DNA of 64,000 bases from Desulfomonile sp963700305 (lineage in GTDB: Bacteria > Desulfobacterota > Desulfomonilia > Desulfomonilales > Desulfomonilaceae), in NCBI GenBank assembly GCA_963700305.1, contig CAVOXB010000006.1, positions 81,999 through 145,998 on the forward strand, read 5' to 3'. A program made the position numbers and the translations under genes. Shown here piece by piece: positions 10,210-19,797 of the stretch. Numbering within the stretch: the first letter of the stretch is position 1; every line of letters starts with the position of its first letter. The notes under the pieces are model-generated. The model did not search any database. It was not told the origin of the DNA and saw only the letters and a list, made by a program, of their open reading frames with translations.

Positions 10210-10849
10210 GATCCCCCACTATCAAGTCAATGTGGATCAACCGTAACACGGAGAAGGAAGGGCGTCGCCGCGAGGGTTCCCGGATTCCAGCGGGCGCGTT
10301 TCTTCCGAAGGTTGAATGTCCACTTAACTAAGGATGATAGCAACACAACTTCGGGAACCCAATTAAGCGAGGCGATGCCCCCTAGCAGGCCCGGCCTAAC
10401 AGCCGGGCCATAGCCTTCGCAATAGCCTGAAAAGTCCATTTCAAGATGACTCGCAGTGATCAGCCGTACTGCCGAAGATCTTCAAAAGCAGCCATTAAGC
10501 GACTGCGGTAAATCTGAGGATAATCCTGCCAGAAAACAGGCCTCCCGCTGTGATGGTCCCCCCAGAACGTCCGCATCAAGGCCGAGTCCTTGTAATCCCA
10601 GTTTTCATGGCGATATATTATTTCGGAGTTTTGCCGTTACCAAAGAATCACGGTGTGGGACCAGTGTCATTGCGAGGAGTAAAACGGCGAAGCAATCTAT
10701 TCCTGCCGATTTGGAGATTGCCACGGGCTTACGCCCTCGCAATGACAGTGGCTTTTTTTGCCAAGTGAACAATTTCGTATTATTTTAGCGTTCATGTGGC
10801 GGCAGCTTTAATTTCCAGATGAAAGCGAGGCAGGAGGAATTGGTGCAGA
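10210..10849. other. Intergenic region with hairpin and family A repeat
   Basis: About 640 bases without a supported gene. It contains an 8-bp perfect stem GGCCCGGC/GCCGGGCC with a 6-base loop (10388-10409) and the family A element at 10666-10746. ORFs at 10227-10439 and 10456-10788 are repeat or non-coding sequence. Confidence 0.5.
10666..10746. repeat. Palindromic repeat, family A copy 1
   Basis: Ends GTCATTGCGAG and CTCGCAATGAC are perfect inverted 11-mers about 80 bases apart, enclosing a GCAATCT-type segment. Related copies are at 27209, 28576, 38871, 41830 and, degenerate, 56448. Confidence 0.75.
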
Positions 10850-12113
10850 ATGATTGAATGGAATCTCGTATCAGTTGTGTTCGCCGGAATTTACGTGTTT
10901 CAGATCGCTTTCGTTTTGAAGATGGAACTGCTGAATCTCAAGCATCTGAAGGAGAAAGGCGATTCTGTTCCCGAATCCATGAAGGGTTTTGTTGACGAGC
11001 AAAAACTCATTTCAATCAACGTGTACTCGCTGGACAACAGCAGACTCTTCTTGATTCAAAAGATCGCTGGCGATTTGCTTCTGCTCCTTGTCCTTCTGTC
11101 GGGTCTTCTGAATTGGGTGAATGGATTCTTTTCTTCTTTCAATTACATGATCGCTGGTTTGGGTTTCTTTTTTGTCGTTGGCGCGGTGTCTTCCCTATTG
11201 GGCCTCCCTTTCGACTATTACGACACTTTTGTTTTGGAAGAGAAGTACGGCTTTAACCGGTCGGATTTGAGGACATGGCTCAATGACCACCTAAAAGGTG
11301 CGGCGCTTTCAGCGGTCTTGTTGGTCATAGTCTTGGGCCCTCTGCTCTGGACGATACACGCATTCCCTCGCTACTGGTGGTTGTTGGGGTTCTTAATTGT
11401 CGCGCTTATACAGTTTCTTCTGGTCATTTTGTACCCAGTAGCCATAGCCCCTCTTTTCAACAAGTTCGAGCCTCTTCACGATATAGAACTGTCGGAAAAA
11501 GTTGAGCAACTGGTTTCAGCAACCGGCATGGCCGCGAAGGGAATATTCCAGATGGACGCGGGCAGGCGCAGCGGCCATTCCAACGCGTACTTCACTGGAT
11601 TCGGAAAAGCCAAGCGAATAGTACCTGTTCGACACTCTTATAAGCTCACACACGCACGAAGAAATACTTGGCGTGTTGGCCCACGAATTGGGTCATTTCA
11701 AGCTGAAACATGTGACTAAAACGTACATGCTCAGTTTCGCGTCCATGTTGATAGGTTTTTATGCCACCTATTTGTTGCTGAATTGGCCCCCCTTGTATCG
11801 GACTTTCCATTTTGATCCGAGTCAATATCATGTCGCTCTTTTCATAGTTGGGGTCTTCTGGGGAAAACTGGCATTTTTTGTAAGGCCTCTTACAGCCGGA
11901 ATATCAAGGAGGTTCGAGCGCAGCGCTGACGAATTTGCAACCGGCCTTCTCAAAAATCCGCGACCTTTGGCCACGGCTTTGAAAAAGCTGGGTACGCACA
12001 ATCTTTCCAACCTGAACCCTCATCCGTTTTACGTATGGTTTTACTATTCTCATCCGCCGTTGGTGCAGAGGGTGGAGTATCTGGAATCGATCTCGGGAAC
12101 TTCTGCGCCATGA
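10850..12113 (+). CDS. M48-family (Ste24-type) membrane metalloprotease (one frameshift)
   Basis: Integral-membrane zinc endopeptidase of the CAAX-protease/Ste24 type. Several hydrophobic helices lie in the first ~200 residues (for example DLLLLLVLLSGLLNWV). The zinc motif HELGH follows the frame change, and the third ligand lies in RSADEFA. The frame breaks at about 11625-11632, where one extra C explains it and restores LFDTLISSHTHEEILGVLAH. Joined length of about 420 residues fits the family. GGAGG lies about a dozen bases before the ATG. In bacteria such enzymes are thought to act in envelope protein quality control; the substrate here is unknown. Confidence 0.85.
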
Positions 12114-12212
12114 GAGTCCTTACGATTCCCCGGTGATTCAATTATCACTCAACCATATGCTCTGAATGTGGTATGTTTCGCGCCACAAAATAAGGATGCC
12201 GGGAGGTCATCG

Positions 12213-12425
12213 ATGAAACGGCTTCGCTATGCAATAGCCACGATTGTGGCCCTGACTTTAATTGCTGTTCCAGGATCAGTGCTGCCCGAGGACGATATGG
12301 TTTTTTGCTGCATACGCCCGTGCACTTGTTTGCCCAACGCCAAACCGACGTGTGTCAAGAAATCTCGCTCAGAATGTGAGCGGGAAAAGGGGGAAATAGT
12401 CGCGGATTGTATGCTCTGTGATTAG
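12213..12425 (+). CDS. Small secreted cysteine-rich protein
   Basis: 70 residues with no recognised family. The start at 12213 follows GGGAGGT. Residues 1-25 form a signal peptide (RLRYAIATIVALTLIAVPGS). The mature ~45 residues carry eight Cys in the order CC-C-C-C-C-C-C, ending CMLCD. That number suggests four disulfides or a metal cluster. It sits alone after the protease gene. Confidence 0.6.
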   Translation: MKRLRYAIATIVALTLIAVPGSVLPEDDMVFCCIRPCTCLPNAKPTCVKKSRSECEREKGEIVADCMLCD

Positions 12426-12772
12426 ATGTTTGGTAAACACGTTGCGTCACGATTTCCGAAACTGGTTAATGGACACCTTCAGCTATAAAAATAGATCTAT
12501 CCCTGAACGTATGACAGCGAGGGCGCTGTGTGGATATCTCGTCAGGTCTTCTGTTTTGGAGACGGAATGAGCACGGTCATCTGGGTCAAATACCTCAGGG
12601 CTGGTCAGGCAACACGCCGGCCCAATTACAAGTTCTTGAATCCCTTTATTCTTCTGAGCGAATCGTTGTCGACGGCTTAAAATACGGCGGTCCAAAATTT
12701 ATCTGGATTCCCGCTTCCTCCGGCGGAACCTACAACTGCTCAACTATACTCTAATTATGGTATAAGATCCTT
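12426..12772. other. Intergenic region upstream of der
   Basis: About 350 bases. TATAAG-like sequence occurs at about 12760, just before der, but I find no matching -35. The frame 12530-12754 has no start signal or family resemblance. Nothing else is seen. Confidence 0.4.
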
Positions 12773-14150
12773 ATGGCAAAAAGTTCGAGAAAAAAACTGA
12801 TCGCTCTGGTGGGCAGACCCAATGTGGGTAAATCCACCATGTTCAACCTGCTAACGCGTACGCGCAAAGCTCTGGTGGAAGATACCCCCGGATTGACACG
12901 GGACCGCAACTACGCTGATGTGACTCTGCGGGATAAATCATTCACGGTAGTTGATACAGGCGGTTTTGAGCCCACCACAGACGACGTCATGCTGTCGCAG
13001 ATGCGCACGCAGACGATGGTCGCGATCCGAACAGGCGGACCTGATAGTCTTCATCGGCGATGGAAAGGTGGGGGTGACCCCGTCCGATTACGAGATAGTG
13101 CGAGCCCTTCAACAAGCCGATAAAAAAGTTTTCTATGCTGTAAATAAAATTGACTCAGAGAAGCAGGAAAACCTTTTCGTGGATTTTTATGCCCTTGGAG
13201 TGGATCCGCTTTACCCTGTGAGCGCGATGACCGGATACGGCGCGGATGACTTGATAGACGCCGTGCTCGACGAAATCAGCGAAGATGTCCCCACAAACGA
13301 GCTTGAAACCCCGGATCCCATCCTGAAAGTTGCAGTAGTGGGGCGCCCCAATGTGGGGAAATCTACTCTGATAAATCTACTTCTGGGCGAGGAACGGCTG
13401 GTTGCCAATCCGGAGCCGGGAACGACCAGAGATTCCATAGACACCATAGTGCGTCACTATGGGAAAGAATACCTGTTTATAGACACAGCTGGAATAAGGA
13501 GGCGGTCCAGAATAGTGGATCGTGTGGAAAAATATAGCGTTATAAAAGCTTTTAGGAGCATCGACCGGGCCGACATCGTGCTGGTGCTGATGGATTCAGC
13601 AGAAGGTGTCACGGATCAGGACGCCAGGATAGCGGGCTATGCATTTGAAAAGGGCAGAGGGGTGATTCTACTCCTCAATAAGTGGGACACGGTCCAGAAG
13701 GACAGCAATACCGTATCCGCATACTTCGATCACGTGAGAGCATCCCTCAAGTATCTTCAGTACACGCCGATACTTACCATTTCCGCGCTCACTGGCACGC
13801 GAGCCCCAAAGATTTTCGGTCTCATCAATGAACTTGAGTCGGAATTCAAGAAGAGGATCACCACAGGTGAACTTAACAGGTTCCTGGAGGATACCATTAC
13901 GGGACATCCACCCGGACTGCACAGAACGAAACCGATAAAAATCTATTATCTTACCCAGATTCGGGTCGGTCCGCCGACGTTCGTTTTTATCTGCAACTTT
14001 CCGGAATCCATTCATTTCTCGTACAAGCGGTTTATGGAAAACAGGTTAAGAGAGGGATTCGCTTTCGGAGGGTCTCCGCTCAAACTAATTTTCAAGAAAA
14101 AACCTGGAAGGACGTCGGATCCCCGTCGTGGAAAAAAACCGAGAAAATGA
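12773..14150 (+). CDS. der: Ribosome-biogenesis GTPase Der (one frameshift)
   Basis: Essential double-GTPase (EngA) acting in 50S subunit maturation. Two G domains each show a P-loop GRPNVGKS (near residues 14 and 187), a DTPGLTRD or EPGTTRD switch, and NKID/NKWD specificity motifs. The C-terminal KH-like domain ends in basic RRGKKPRK. The frame changes at about 13030: removing one C from GATCCGAAC joins MVAI to EQADLIVF. Joined length of about 458 residues is normal. No good Shine-Dalgarno site is visible before the ATG. Confidence 0.93.
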
Positions 14151-14300
14151 CCTGAAATCAGGGTCCGACTGACCATTCGGTTTTGCAGGGTTGCCGACAA
14201 CCCTGCCCCTGTCGTAATATTTTTGTTGGGCGAGGGGGAAAATAGGCCTAGTCTAATAAATGATCCGAAATCTGAAACTGCAAAATAAGTTAAATCATCC

Positions 14301-16469
14301 ATGAATCAAACCGGCACATCAATAGTCCGCTTCGGCGAAATCCAAGATATGGTCAAGGCTTACTATCCGGATGCAGATCTGGACCTGATCCGAGCCGCTT
14401 ACGTTTACTCCGCTCAGGTTCATCTTGGGCAGACCAGAAGATCCGGCGAACCTTACCTCGTTCACCCTGTCGCCGTTGCGATGATCCTGGCGCAAATGAA
14501 GCTGGACGAAGCCTCAGTAGCTACAGGACTGTTGCACGACACGGTTGAAGATACTCTCGCCACGCTTGAGGAATTGGAGCGCTTTTTCGGCAAGGAAATC
14601 GCCACTCTTGTCGACGGCGTGACAAAAATAAGCAAGATAGAGTTCGAATCCAAAGAGGAGCGCCAGGCAGAGAATTTCCGCAAAATGATTCTGGCAATGA
14701 GCCGCGACATCAGAGTCCTTCTAGTGAAATTGGCTGACAGACTACACAATATGCGCACCCTCGGCCCAATGCCTCCGGAAGCTCAAACCAGAATCGCCCG
14801 AGAGACCATGGAGATCTATGCCCCTCTTGCTGCGCGGCTGGGAATCTACTGGATACGCACCGAGCTGGAAGATCTCGCATTCCGATATGTCAACCGGGAA
14901 AGATACGAATACATAAGAACACGCCTTCAGGAATCACTGAAGAAAAGAGAAGAATACGTCAACAACGTGATTCGTATTGTCCAGGAGAAGCTGGATCAAT
15001 ACAACATCAAGGCGTCAATAAAGGGGCGTAACAAAGAGATCTGCAGCATTCATCAGAAGATGATTGCGCAGCGTCTCGACTTTGACCAGATTCACGACAT
15101 TACTGCGTTCCGGATCATACTCAACAATGTTAGCGAATGCTACGCGGTGCTGGGACTGATTCATTCCCTGTGGAGACCGGTGTCGGGCAGGTTCAAGGAT
15201 TACGTGGCAATGCCGAAGAGCAATCGTTACCAGTCCTTGCACACCACTGTCATAGGCCCGGAGGGACTTCGCATAGAGATTCAAATCCGTACCGTTGAAA
15301 TGGACCTTATCGCGGAAGAAGGCATCGCAGCCCACTGGTCTTACAAAGAAGGAAAAATCGTCGAGGCTGAAGACGCTAAAGTAGTCAATTGGCTGCGCCA
15401 GATGATGGAATGGCAGCAGGACCTGGAAGACCCCAGGGAATTCTTCGAAAACGTAAGAGTAGACCTGTACCCCGACGAAGTCTACGTGTTCACTCCTAAG
15501 GGAGAAGTGAAAGAATTCCCTAAAGGCGCTACTCCCCTCGATTTCGCTTACTCGATCCACACCGAAGTCGGCCACAGATGCGTTGGAGCTCGTGTCAACG
15601 GCAAGATGGTGTCTCTCAAGTATCAATTGCACACCGGTGACAGTGTGGAAATAATCACTTCCGTCCATCAGAAGCCCAGCAAAGATTGGCTGAAATTCGT
15701 AAAAACAGGACGGGCGAGGACCAAGATCCGCCATTTCGTGCTCACTGAAGAACGTGAGCGCGCTATCCAAATGGGTATGGACAGCACTGATCGCGAGCTT
15801 CGGAAGTGGCGCTTGGAGCTGGGACGGGCCGAAAAAGAAGGGGAAATGCTCAAGATAGCCCATGAGTACAGCTTCAAATCGGAAGCTGATCTTTATGCGG
15901 CCATCGGATACGGCAGAATTTCTCCGAAAGTAATCATTACAAGATTAGTGCCTCCTGCCGAGCGGGAGAAGGCCAAAGCGGCTCTTGCCGAAGAAAAACA
16001 CGTCAAAAAGGAACGAACTACAACAAAGAGCGGCGTGAAAGTTCATGGCCTAACCGATGTGATGGTGAATTTTGCCAAATGCTGCAATCCATTGCCGGGC
16101 GACCTCATACGAGGATTCATTACTCGTGGCAGGGGGGTAACCGTTCACAAGCAGGATTGCATCAATCTACAGACCTCTGACTTCAAGAGAATTATCGATG
16201 TAGCCTGGGACGAAGAGCAGCCCATACGGAGAACGGTGAAGTTGGGATTACAGGTAGAAAACAAGATGGGAATGCTCTCCACGATTAGCGGGGTGATCTC
16301 GGCAAGCGATTCGGATATCGTGCAAGCGAGCATAAAAACCGTCAGCGATCATTATGCTGAGGGTATGTTTGTTATTTCAGTAAGAAATCTGGACCATCTG
16401 ACTAGCGTAATGAACTCTCTTAAGGCTATCAAAGGCGTTAAAAAAGTAGAACGCCTTGGTGTAATATAA
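14301..16469 (+). CDS. rel: Bifunctional (p)ppGpp synthetase/hydrolase Rel
   Basis: Makes and degrades (p)ppGpp in the stringent response. The 722-residue protein has, in order: an HD hydrolase domain with intact H55, HD (79-80) and ED motifs plus LADRLHNMRT; a synthetase domain with RFKDYVAMPK (the RXKD signature of bifunctional Rel rather than EXDD of RelA) and YQSLHTT; a TGS domain (VYVFTPKGEVKEFPKG); a Cys-rich zinc-finger domain (AKCCNPLPGD); and a C-terminal ACT domain. No Shine-Dalgarno site is evident at 14301. A second ATG at 14349 is possible, but the first keeps more of the N-terminus. der lies 150 bases upstream. Confidence 0.93.
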   Translation: MNQTGTSIVRFGEIQDMVKAYYPDADLDLIRAAYVYSAQVHLGQTRRSGEPYLVHPVAVAMILAQMKLDEASVATGLLHDTVEDTLATLEELERFFGKEIATLVDGVTKISKIEFESKEERQAENFRKMILAMSRDIRVLLVKLADRLHNMRTLGPMPPEAQTRIARETMEIYAPLAARLGIYWIRTELEDLAFRYVNRERYEYIRTRLQESLKKREEYVNNVIRIVQEKLDQYNIKASIKGRNKEICSIHQKMIAQRLDFDQIHDITAFRIILNNVSECYAVLGLIHSLWRPVSGRFKDYVAMPKSNRYQSLHTTVIGPEGLRIEIQIRTVEMDLIAEEGIAAHWSYKEGKIVEAEDAKVVNWLRQMMEWQQDLEDPREFFENVRVDLYPDEVYVFTPKGEVKEFPKGATPLDFAYSIHTEVGHRCVGARVNGKMVSLKYQLHTGDSVEIITSVHQKPSKDWLKFVKTGRARTKIRHFVLTEERERAIQMGMDSTDRELRKWRLELGRAEKEGEMLKIAHEYSFKSEADLYAAIGYGRISPKVIITRLVPPAEREKAKAALAEEKHVKKERTTTKSGVKVHGLTDVMVNFAKCCNPLPGDLIRGFITRGRGVTVHKQDCINLQTSDFKRIIDVAWDEEQPIRRTVKLGLQVENKMGMLSTISGVISASDSDIVQASIKTVSDHYAEGMFVISVRNLDHLTSVMNSLKAIKGVKKVERLGVI

Positions 16470-16548
16470 TATAATTATACAGCATAACCCCAGACGAAAT
16501 GAATTGGTAGATTTTCAGTTTGTGCATTTGAATCATGAGAGGCGCATC

Positions 16549-17082
16549 ATGAGCGGACGCGATATTAAAGCTGCTCAAATAGTGAAGGATATTCGCGCGG
16601 GGATGACTCCTTCGCAATTGATTGCCAAGTATCGGATCTCGCAACAGGGCCTTCATGATGCATTGACCCAACTTGTAGCGCACAAGTTGCTTCAAGAATC
16701 CGAACTGAATGACAGACCGTCTCTGTTCCGGGATTCTCAGATTTTGCACAGGGTCAGACGAGTCCCCAGAATACAGGTGCGTTTTCCGCTGCAGGTATGG
16801 GACTTCAGACAGCCGTATTCTGACGCTTTTATCAAAAATATTTCTGAAAAGGGCATCGGAGCAGCCGGTATATCTGCTTTTCCGGGCAAAGAATTCACTC
16901 TTCAGCTCCGGTCCGGTGAATTCGACGACTGGAGCACCTTTGGATTCCATGCGGTATGCAGGTGGGCTTCAGAGCGTGACTTGGCCGGCTTTGAAATAAC
17001 GAATATTACAGAAGAATGCCTTGATCAGCTCAGATCGTTGATACGGACTTTGGACTATGACATTCAACTTCCGCTGGGTTGA
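16549..17082 (+). CDS. PilZ-domain protein with N-terminal helix-turn-helix-like module
   Basis: Probable cyclic-di-GMP effector. The PilZ binding signature is present as RRVPR and, about 28 residues later, NISEKG (RxxxR and N/DxSxxG). Before it, residues 1-50 form a helical module (IVKDIRAGMTPSQLIAKYRI) that looks like a small HTH. A related module occurs in the protein at 28776. The start at 16549 has GAGAGGC in front; the upstream TTG at 16504 does not. Length is 177 residues. Output partner unknown. Confidence 0.75.
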   Translation: MSGRDIKAAQIVKDIRAGMTPSQLIAKYRISQQGLHDALTQLVAHKLLQESELNDRPSLFRDSQILHRVRRVPRIQVRFPLQVWDFRQPYSDAFIKNISEKGIGAAGISAFPGKEFTLQLRSGEFDDWSTFGFHAVCRWASERDLAGFEITNITEECLDQLRSLIRTLDYDIQLPLG

Positions 17083-17105
17083 TGGCTGACCATGGGGGAA
17101 AATCA

Positions 17106-17489
17106 ATGCGGAAACTTTCAACCCGGCTCCTCCTAATCTGGGTTAACCTGACCCTGGCTAATTTTGTGTTCCAGGTTTTGATTAGCATTGCAGGGGGTGC
17201 GCCAGAATGGGGTTTCGCTGCAAAGGTGTCATTTTTCCAGGCAGTGGCTCTTTCCTGTGTATGGATATCGGAGAGGCACTACAAACGAGGCGCCTCCGGT
17301 ACAGACTCTTTGTCCGACATCTCATCCCAGACCGATGCAAGGCACCGTTCTCGAGTAGGACCGGCATCTTGCCGGTCATTTTACTGGGACCGGCTATCCG
17401 AGAGACGCAAAAAGGGTGCCGGATTCTCTAAGCCTCCTGCACCCTCTGTGAATTTTGTATTGTGGAAATCGCCGCGGCGGTTCGACTAA
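17106..17489 (+). CDS. Small membrane protein, C-terminus doubtful
   Basis: Unrecognised. The start at 17106 follows GGGGGA, 24 bases after the PilZ stop. Two hydrophobic segments are visible: LLLIWVNLTLANFVFQVLI and VSFFQAVALSCVWI. After about residue 60 the frame runs through a family B repeat (17355-17377) and an antisense terminator (17409-17445). The last ~65 residues are therefore probably not original protein sequence, and a lost stop near 17290-17350 is likely. Confidence 0.4.
   Translation: MRKLSTRLLLIWVNLTLANFVFQVLISIAGGAPEWGFAAKVSFFQAVALSCVWISERHYKRGASGTDSLSDISSQTDARHRSRVGPASCRSFYWDRLSERRKKGAGFSKPPAPSVNFVLWKSPRRFD
17355..17377. repeat. Short palindrome, family B copy 2
   Basis: GTAGGACCGGCATCTTGCCG, followed by a partial second arm GGGACCGGC at 17386-17394. 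It lies inside the 3' part of the small membrane protein frame. Confidence 0.65.
17409..17445 (-). terminator. Rho-independent terminator for rpmB
   Basis: On the minus strand AGGGTGC pairs with GCACCCT across a 19-base loop containing further short pairing, followed by TTTT. It is 40 bases downstream of the rpmB stop and in its orientation. Confidence 0.6.
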
Positions 17490-17677
17490 GGGGCCTTTGT
17501 TATCATGTTGGAACGAATGCAGCGTGTGCAAACCTTGATTCTCTTAATGGTGCCCGACGATATAACTCTCACGTTCTGAAGATTCGGATACGAGATTTTT
17601 TTGGTGCGATTATGCGCGTGGCTGACGTTATATCCCTTAAGCGGCCGCTTGCCGCATATCTCACAAATGCGTGACAT
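17486..17677 (-). CDS. rpmB: 50S ribosomal protein L28
   Basis: 63-residue structural protein of the large ribosomal subunit. It begins MSRICEICGKRPLKGYNVSH and has the second Cys pair CTRC, so it is a zinc-binding (C+) L28. The spacing CxxC...CxxC is complete. AAGGAG precedes the ATG. It is the last gene of the run hsp20, J-protein, DUF1844, rpmB and is followed by a terminator. Confidence 0.95.
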   Translation of the reverse strand: MSRICEICGKRPLKGYNVSHAHNRTKKISYPNLQNVRVISSGTIKRIKVCTRCIRSNMITKAP

Positions 17678-17713
17678 TACATGCTCCTTTTCACAGGTAT
17701 TTAAGTTAGTTTC

Positions 17714-18136
17714 CTATTTGGCAGCCTCGACAAAGGCCAATCTCAATTGGAAGAGAGCTTCTTCGAGGATTTTCTCTTCCTGCTCCGTGAGATTACCACG
17801 AGTCTTCTCCTGGATCAAGGCCAGAAGATCGACAGTCTGCCGCGCACCCTTGAGATCCTTCATGGGTTGCGCATCAGACCCCTTCACCAATCCCATCTGA
17901 TAAATTGCAGTATTTGCCAGGCTCAACACCAGGGAGTTAAAATCTATCGGATGATAAGTCTCTTCTTTTTCGGAGTCGAGCGGTCTTTCCGGAGAAGCTT
18001 TTTTCTCAGGTTCCTTTTCGGGTGCAGTCTCAGTTTTTCTCTCTTCAGTCTGGTCTGAGGCTGATGATCCGCCTTCAGGCGAGAATCTGCGCTTATCTGT
18101 CACTTTGAATTCTGATTTTTCTTCGGACTCTTCCAT
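17714..18136 (-). CDS. DUF1844 protein
   Basis: 140 residues of unknown function. The N-terminal ~65 residues are charged and disordered (Glu/Lys/Ser-rich). The C-terminal half is the DUF1844 domain: DFNSLVLSLANTAIYQMGLV, then a DLKGARQTVDLLALIQEKT helix and a TEQEEKILEEALFQLR helix. The start at 18136 has GGAGGG with a 4-base gap; an in-frame ATG at 18160 has none. It lies 36 bases upstream of rpmB, probably in the same transcript. Confidence 0.8.
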   Translation of the reverse strand: MEESEEKSEFKVTDKRRFSPEGGSSASDQTEERKTETAPEKEPEKKASPERPLDSEKEETYHPIDFNSLVLSLANTAIYQMGLVKGSDAQPMKDLKGARQTVDLLALIQEKTRGNLTEQEEKILEEALFQLRLAFVEAAK

Positions 18137-18227
18137 TAGACCCTCCACACGTCGTTTCACGCGGAATTATTTGTTGTGTAATTTTCTTGATCTCGGGAGA
18201 ATTTGCCGTTACTTGAATTGCATTTCC

Positions 18228-19169
18228 TTACGTCCTGTTCCAAAGACTGCGTCTCGGGTTTGTAGGATTTCGTCTCTCGAATTCCGCCAAAAGTTCTTTG
18301 GACACCTGGTCGATTCCTTCGGGAATCATTACCTGGGCAGTGACGTAGAAGTCTCCTCTTTCGCCGTTCTTCAGAGAAGGAAATCCTTTGTCGCGAAATC
18401 GGAAAATCGTCCCTGATTGTGTCCCCTGGGGAATCTTGAGAAGCAAGCGTCCGTCAGGGCTCGGGATTTCGATTTTTGCGCCCAGTATCGCCTCGCTGAT
18501 CGTTATCGGGAGCGCAGACGTTATGTTGTCTCCCTCTCGCCTGAAGAAAGGATGAGGAGTGACCATAACATTCAGATACAAGTCGCCTGCGGGTCCGCCT
18601 CTGAGTCCTGCCGTCCCTTGGCCCGGAACTCTAATCTTGGAGCCCAATCAACTCCCGCAGGAACATGCACGTTTATTTTTCTATCCAATATTGTGACGAT
18701 AGCGGAAACACCATGGTAAGACTGATGAAAATCAACAGTCAACTCGTATTCCAAATCGCTTCCGCGTGATGGACGGAATTTCCTGCTACGACGACCATTG
18801 TCAGATTTGAAGAAATCAGAGAATAGATCGTCGAACACCCCGTAATTCGCATTTCCGGAAAAGCTGTTGAAGTTATATCCGAATCCGTCCCTCTTGAAAC
18901 CCGACTTGCCGTACGGCGCATCGTTGAAATCCTGAAAGCTTGCCGTTAATCCCTCGTGACCGAATAAGTCGTATTTCCGGCGCTTTTCCTTATCGGCTAA
19001 TATCTCATAAGCCTCTGAAAGTTCCTTGAATTTAGATTCAGATGACTTGCTGTTGCTGTTCATATCAGGGTGATGGCGGCGAGCCAGCTTGCGATACACG
19101 CTCTTTTATTTCGTCATCGGAGGCCGATCTGTTTACCCCCAATATGCTGTAAGGATCACGTTTGCCCAT
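18228..19169 (-). CDS. J-domain co-chaperone, CbpA/class B type (two frameshifts)
   Basis: DnaJ-family partner of DnaK. Starting at 19169 (MGKRDPYSILGVNRSAS), the J domain has the HPD motif (RRHHPDMN). A Gly/Phe/Asn-rich linker and the two C-terminal substrate-binding domains follow (GGPAGDLYLNV, IPQGTQSGTIFRFRDKGFP). No CxxCxGxG zinc finger is present, which points to the CbpA/class B type. Frames change near 19095-19105 and near 18648, where one missing T would restore VDLGSKIRVPG. Length is about 313 residues when joined. hsp20 lies 85 bases upstream, suggesting a small heat-shock operon. Confidence 0.85.
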
Positions 19170-19254
19170 CTTTTGAATTTTCGCGTTCCAGAATTTTATG
19201 GAGAAATCCGATAAGATTCCTCAAACCATCTGCAAGTGAGAAATTTCCGAAGAA

Positions 19255-19692
19255 TCATCCGAGGCACACAATATGAATGTCGCTCTCGACCTCTTCCTCT
19301 GCCTTGGGCAGAATTATCTCAAGCACGCCGTCCACATATTTTGCTTGAGCGCTTTCCCCATCTACGTTTCCGGGAATTTTGAAGCTGCGCTCAAAAAAAC
19401 CGTGAACTCGTTCGATTCTATGATATGCGGCGAACTGCGGACCCGCATCAATCGGACGCTGACCCGACAGGATCAGTTGATTGTTACGCAATTCCACACT
19501 TATGTTTTCTCTGCCTACCCCTGGAAGTTCCGCGCGAAAAATGTAGGCCTCGGGCGTTTCGAGAATATCGACTATGGGGCACCAATGTCCCGCGCATTGG
19601 GTGCGGGGATCAGTTTGATGATGCACTACTCGATGGAGTTTTTCCTGAAAATTCAGTAGATCCTTTAGAGGATCCCATCGGTTAAGAGTCAT
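19255..19692 (-). CDS. Hsp20/alpha-crystallin small heat-shock protein
   Basis: ATP-independent holdase chaperone. The 145 residues show the alpha-crystallin domain from DILETPEAYIFRAELPGV through GFFERSFKIP, and the signature region AKYVDGVLEIILPK near the C-terminus. GGAGTAGGGAA precedes the ATG. A TTGACA-like -35 occurs at 19746-19751 on this strand, but I see no good -10 or sigma-32 pattern. It heads the run that continues into the J-protein. Confidence 0.9.
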   Translation of the reverse strand: MTLNRWDPLKDLLNFQEKLHRVVHHQTDPRTQCAGHWCPIVDILETPEAYIFRAELPGVGRENISVELRNNQLILSGQRPIDAGPQFAAYHRIERVHGFFERSFKIPGNVDGESAQAKYVDGVLEIILPKAEEEVESDIHIVCLG

Positions 19693-19797
19693 TTCCCTAC
19701 TCCGGGTAAGTCTCCAATTTATCGCCTAATATTCATCATTTCCTGTGTCAAGGGTAAGACTTTTTCTTTTCAGAGTCAAGACTAAAGCCTTATTCTG

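Noticed and set aside
15015..15863. 282-aa minus-strand frame inside rel
   Set aside because: Antisense shadow of the Rel synthetase and TGS domains.
19693..19797. Heat-shock (sigma-32) promoter before hsp20
   Set aside because: A TTGACA-like box is present, but no CCCCAT-type -10 at the right distance; not convincing.
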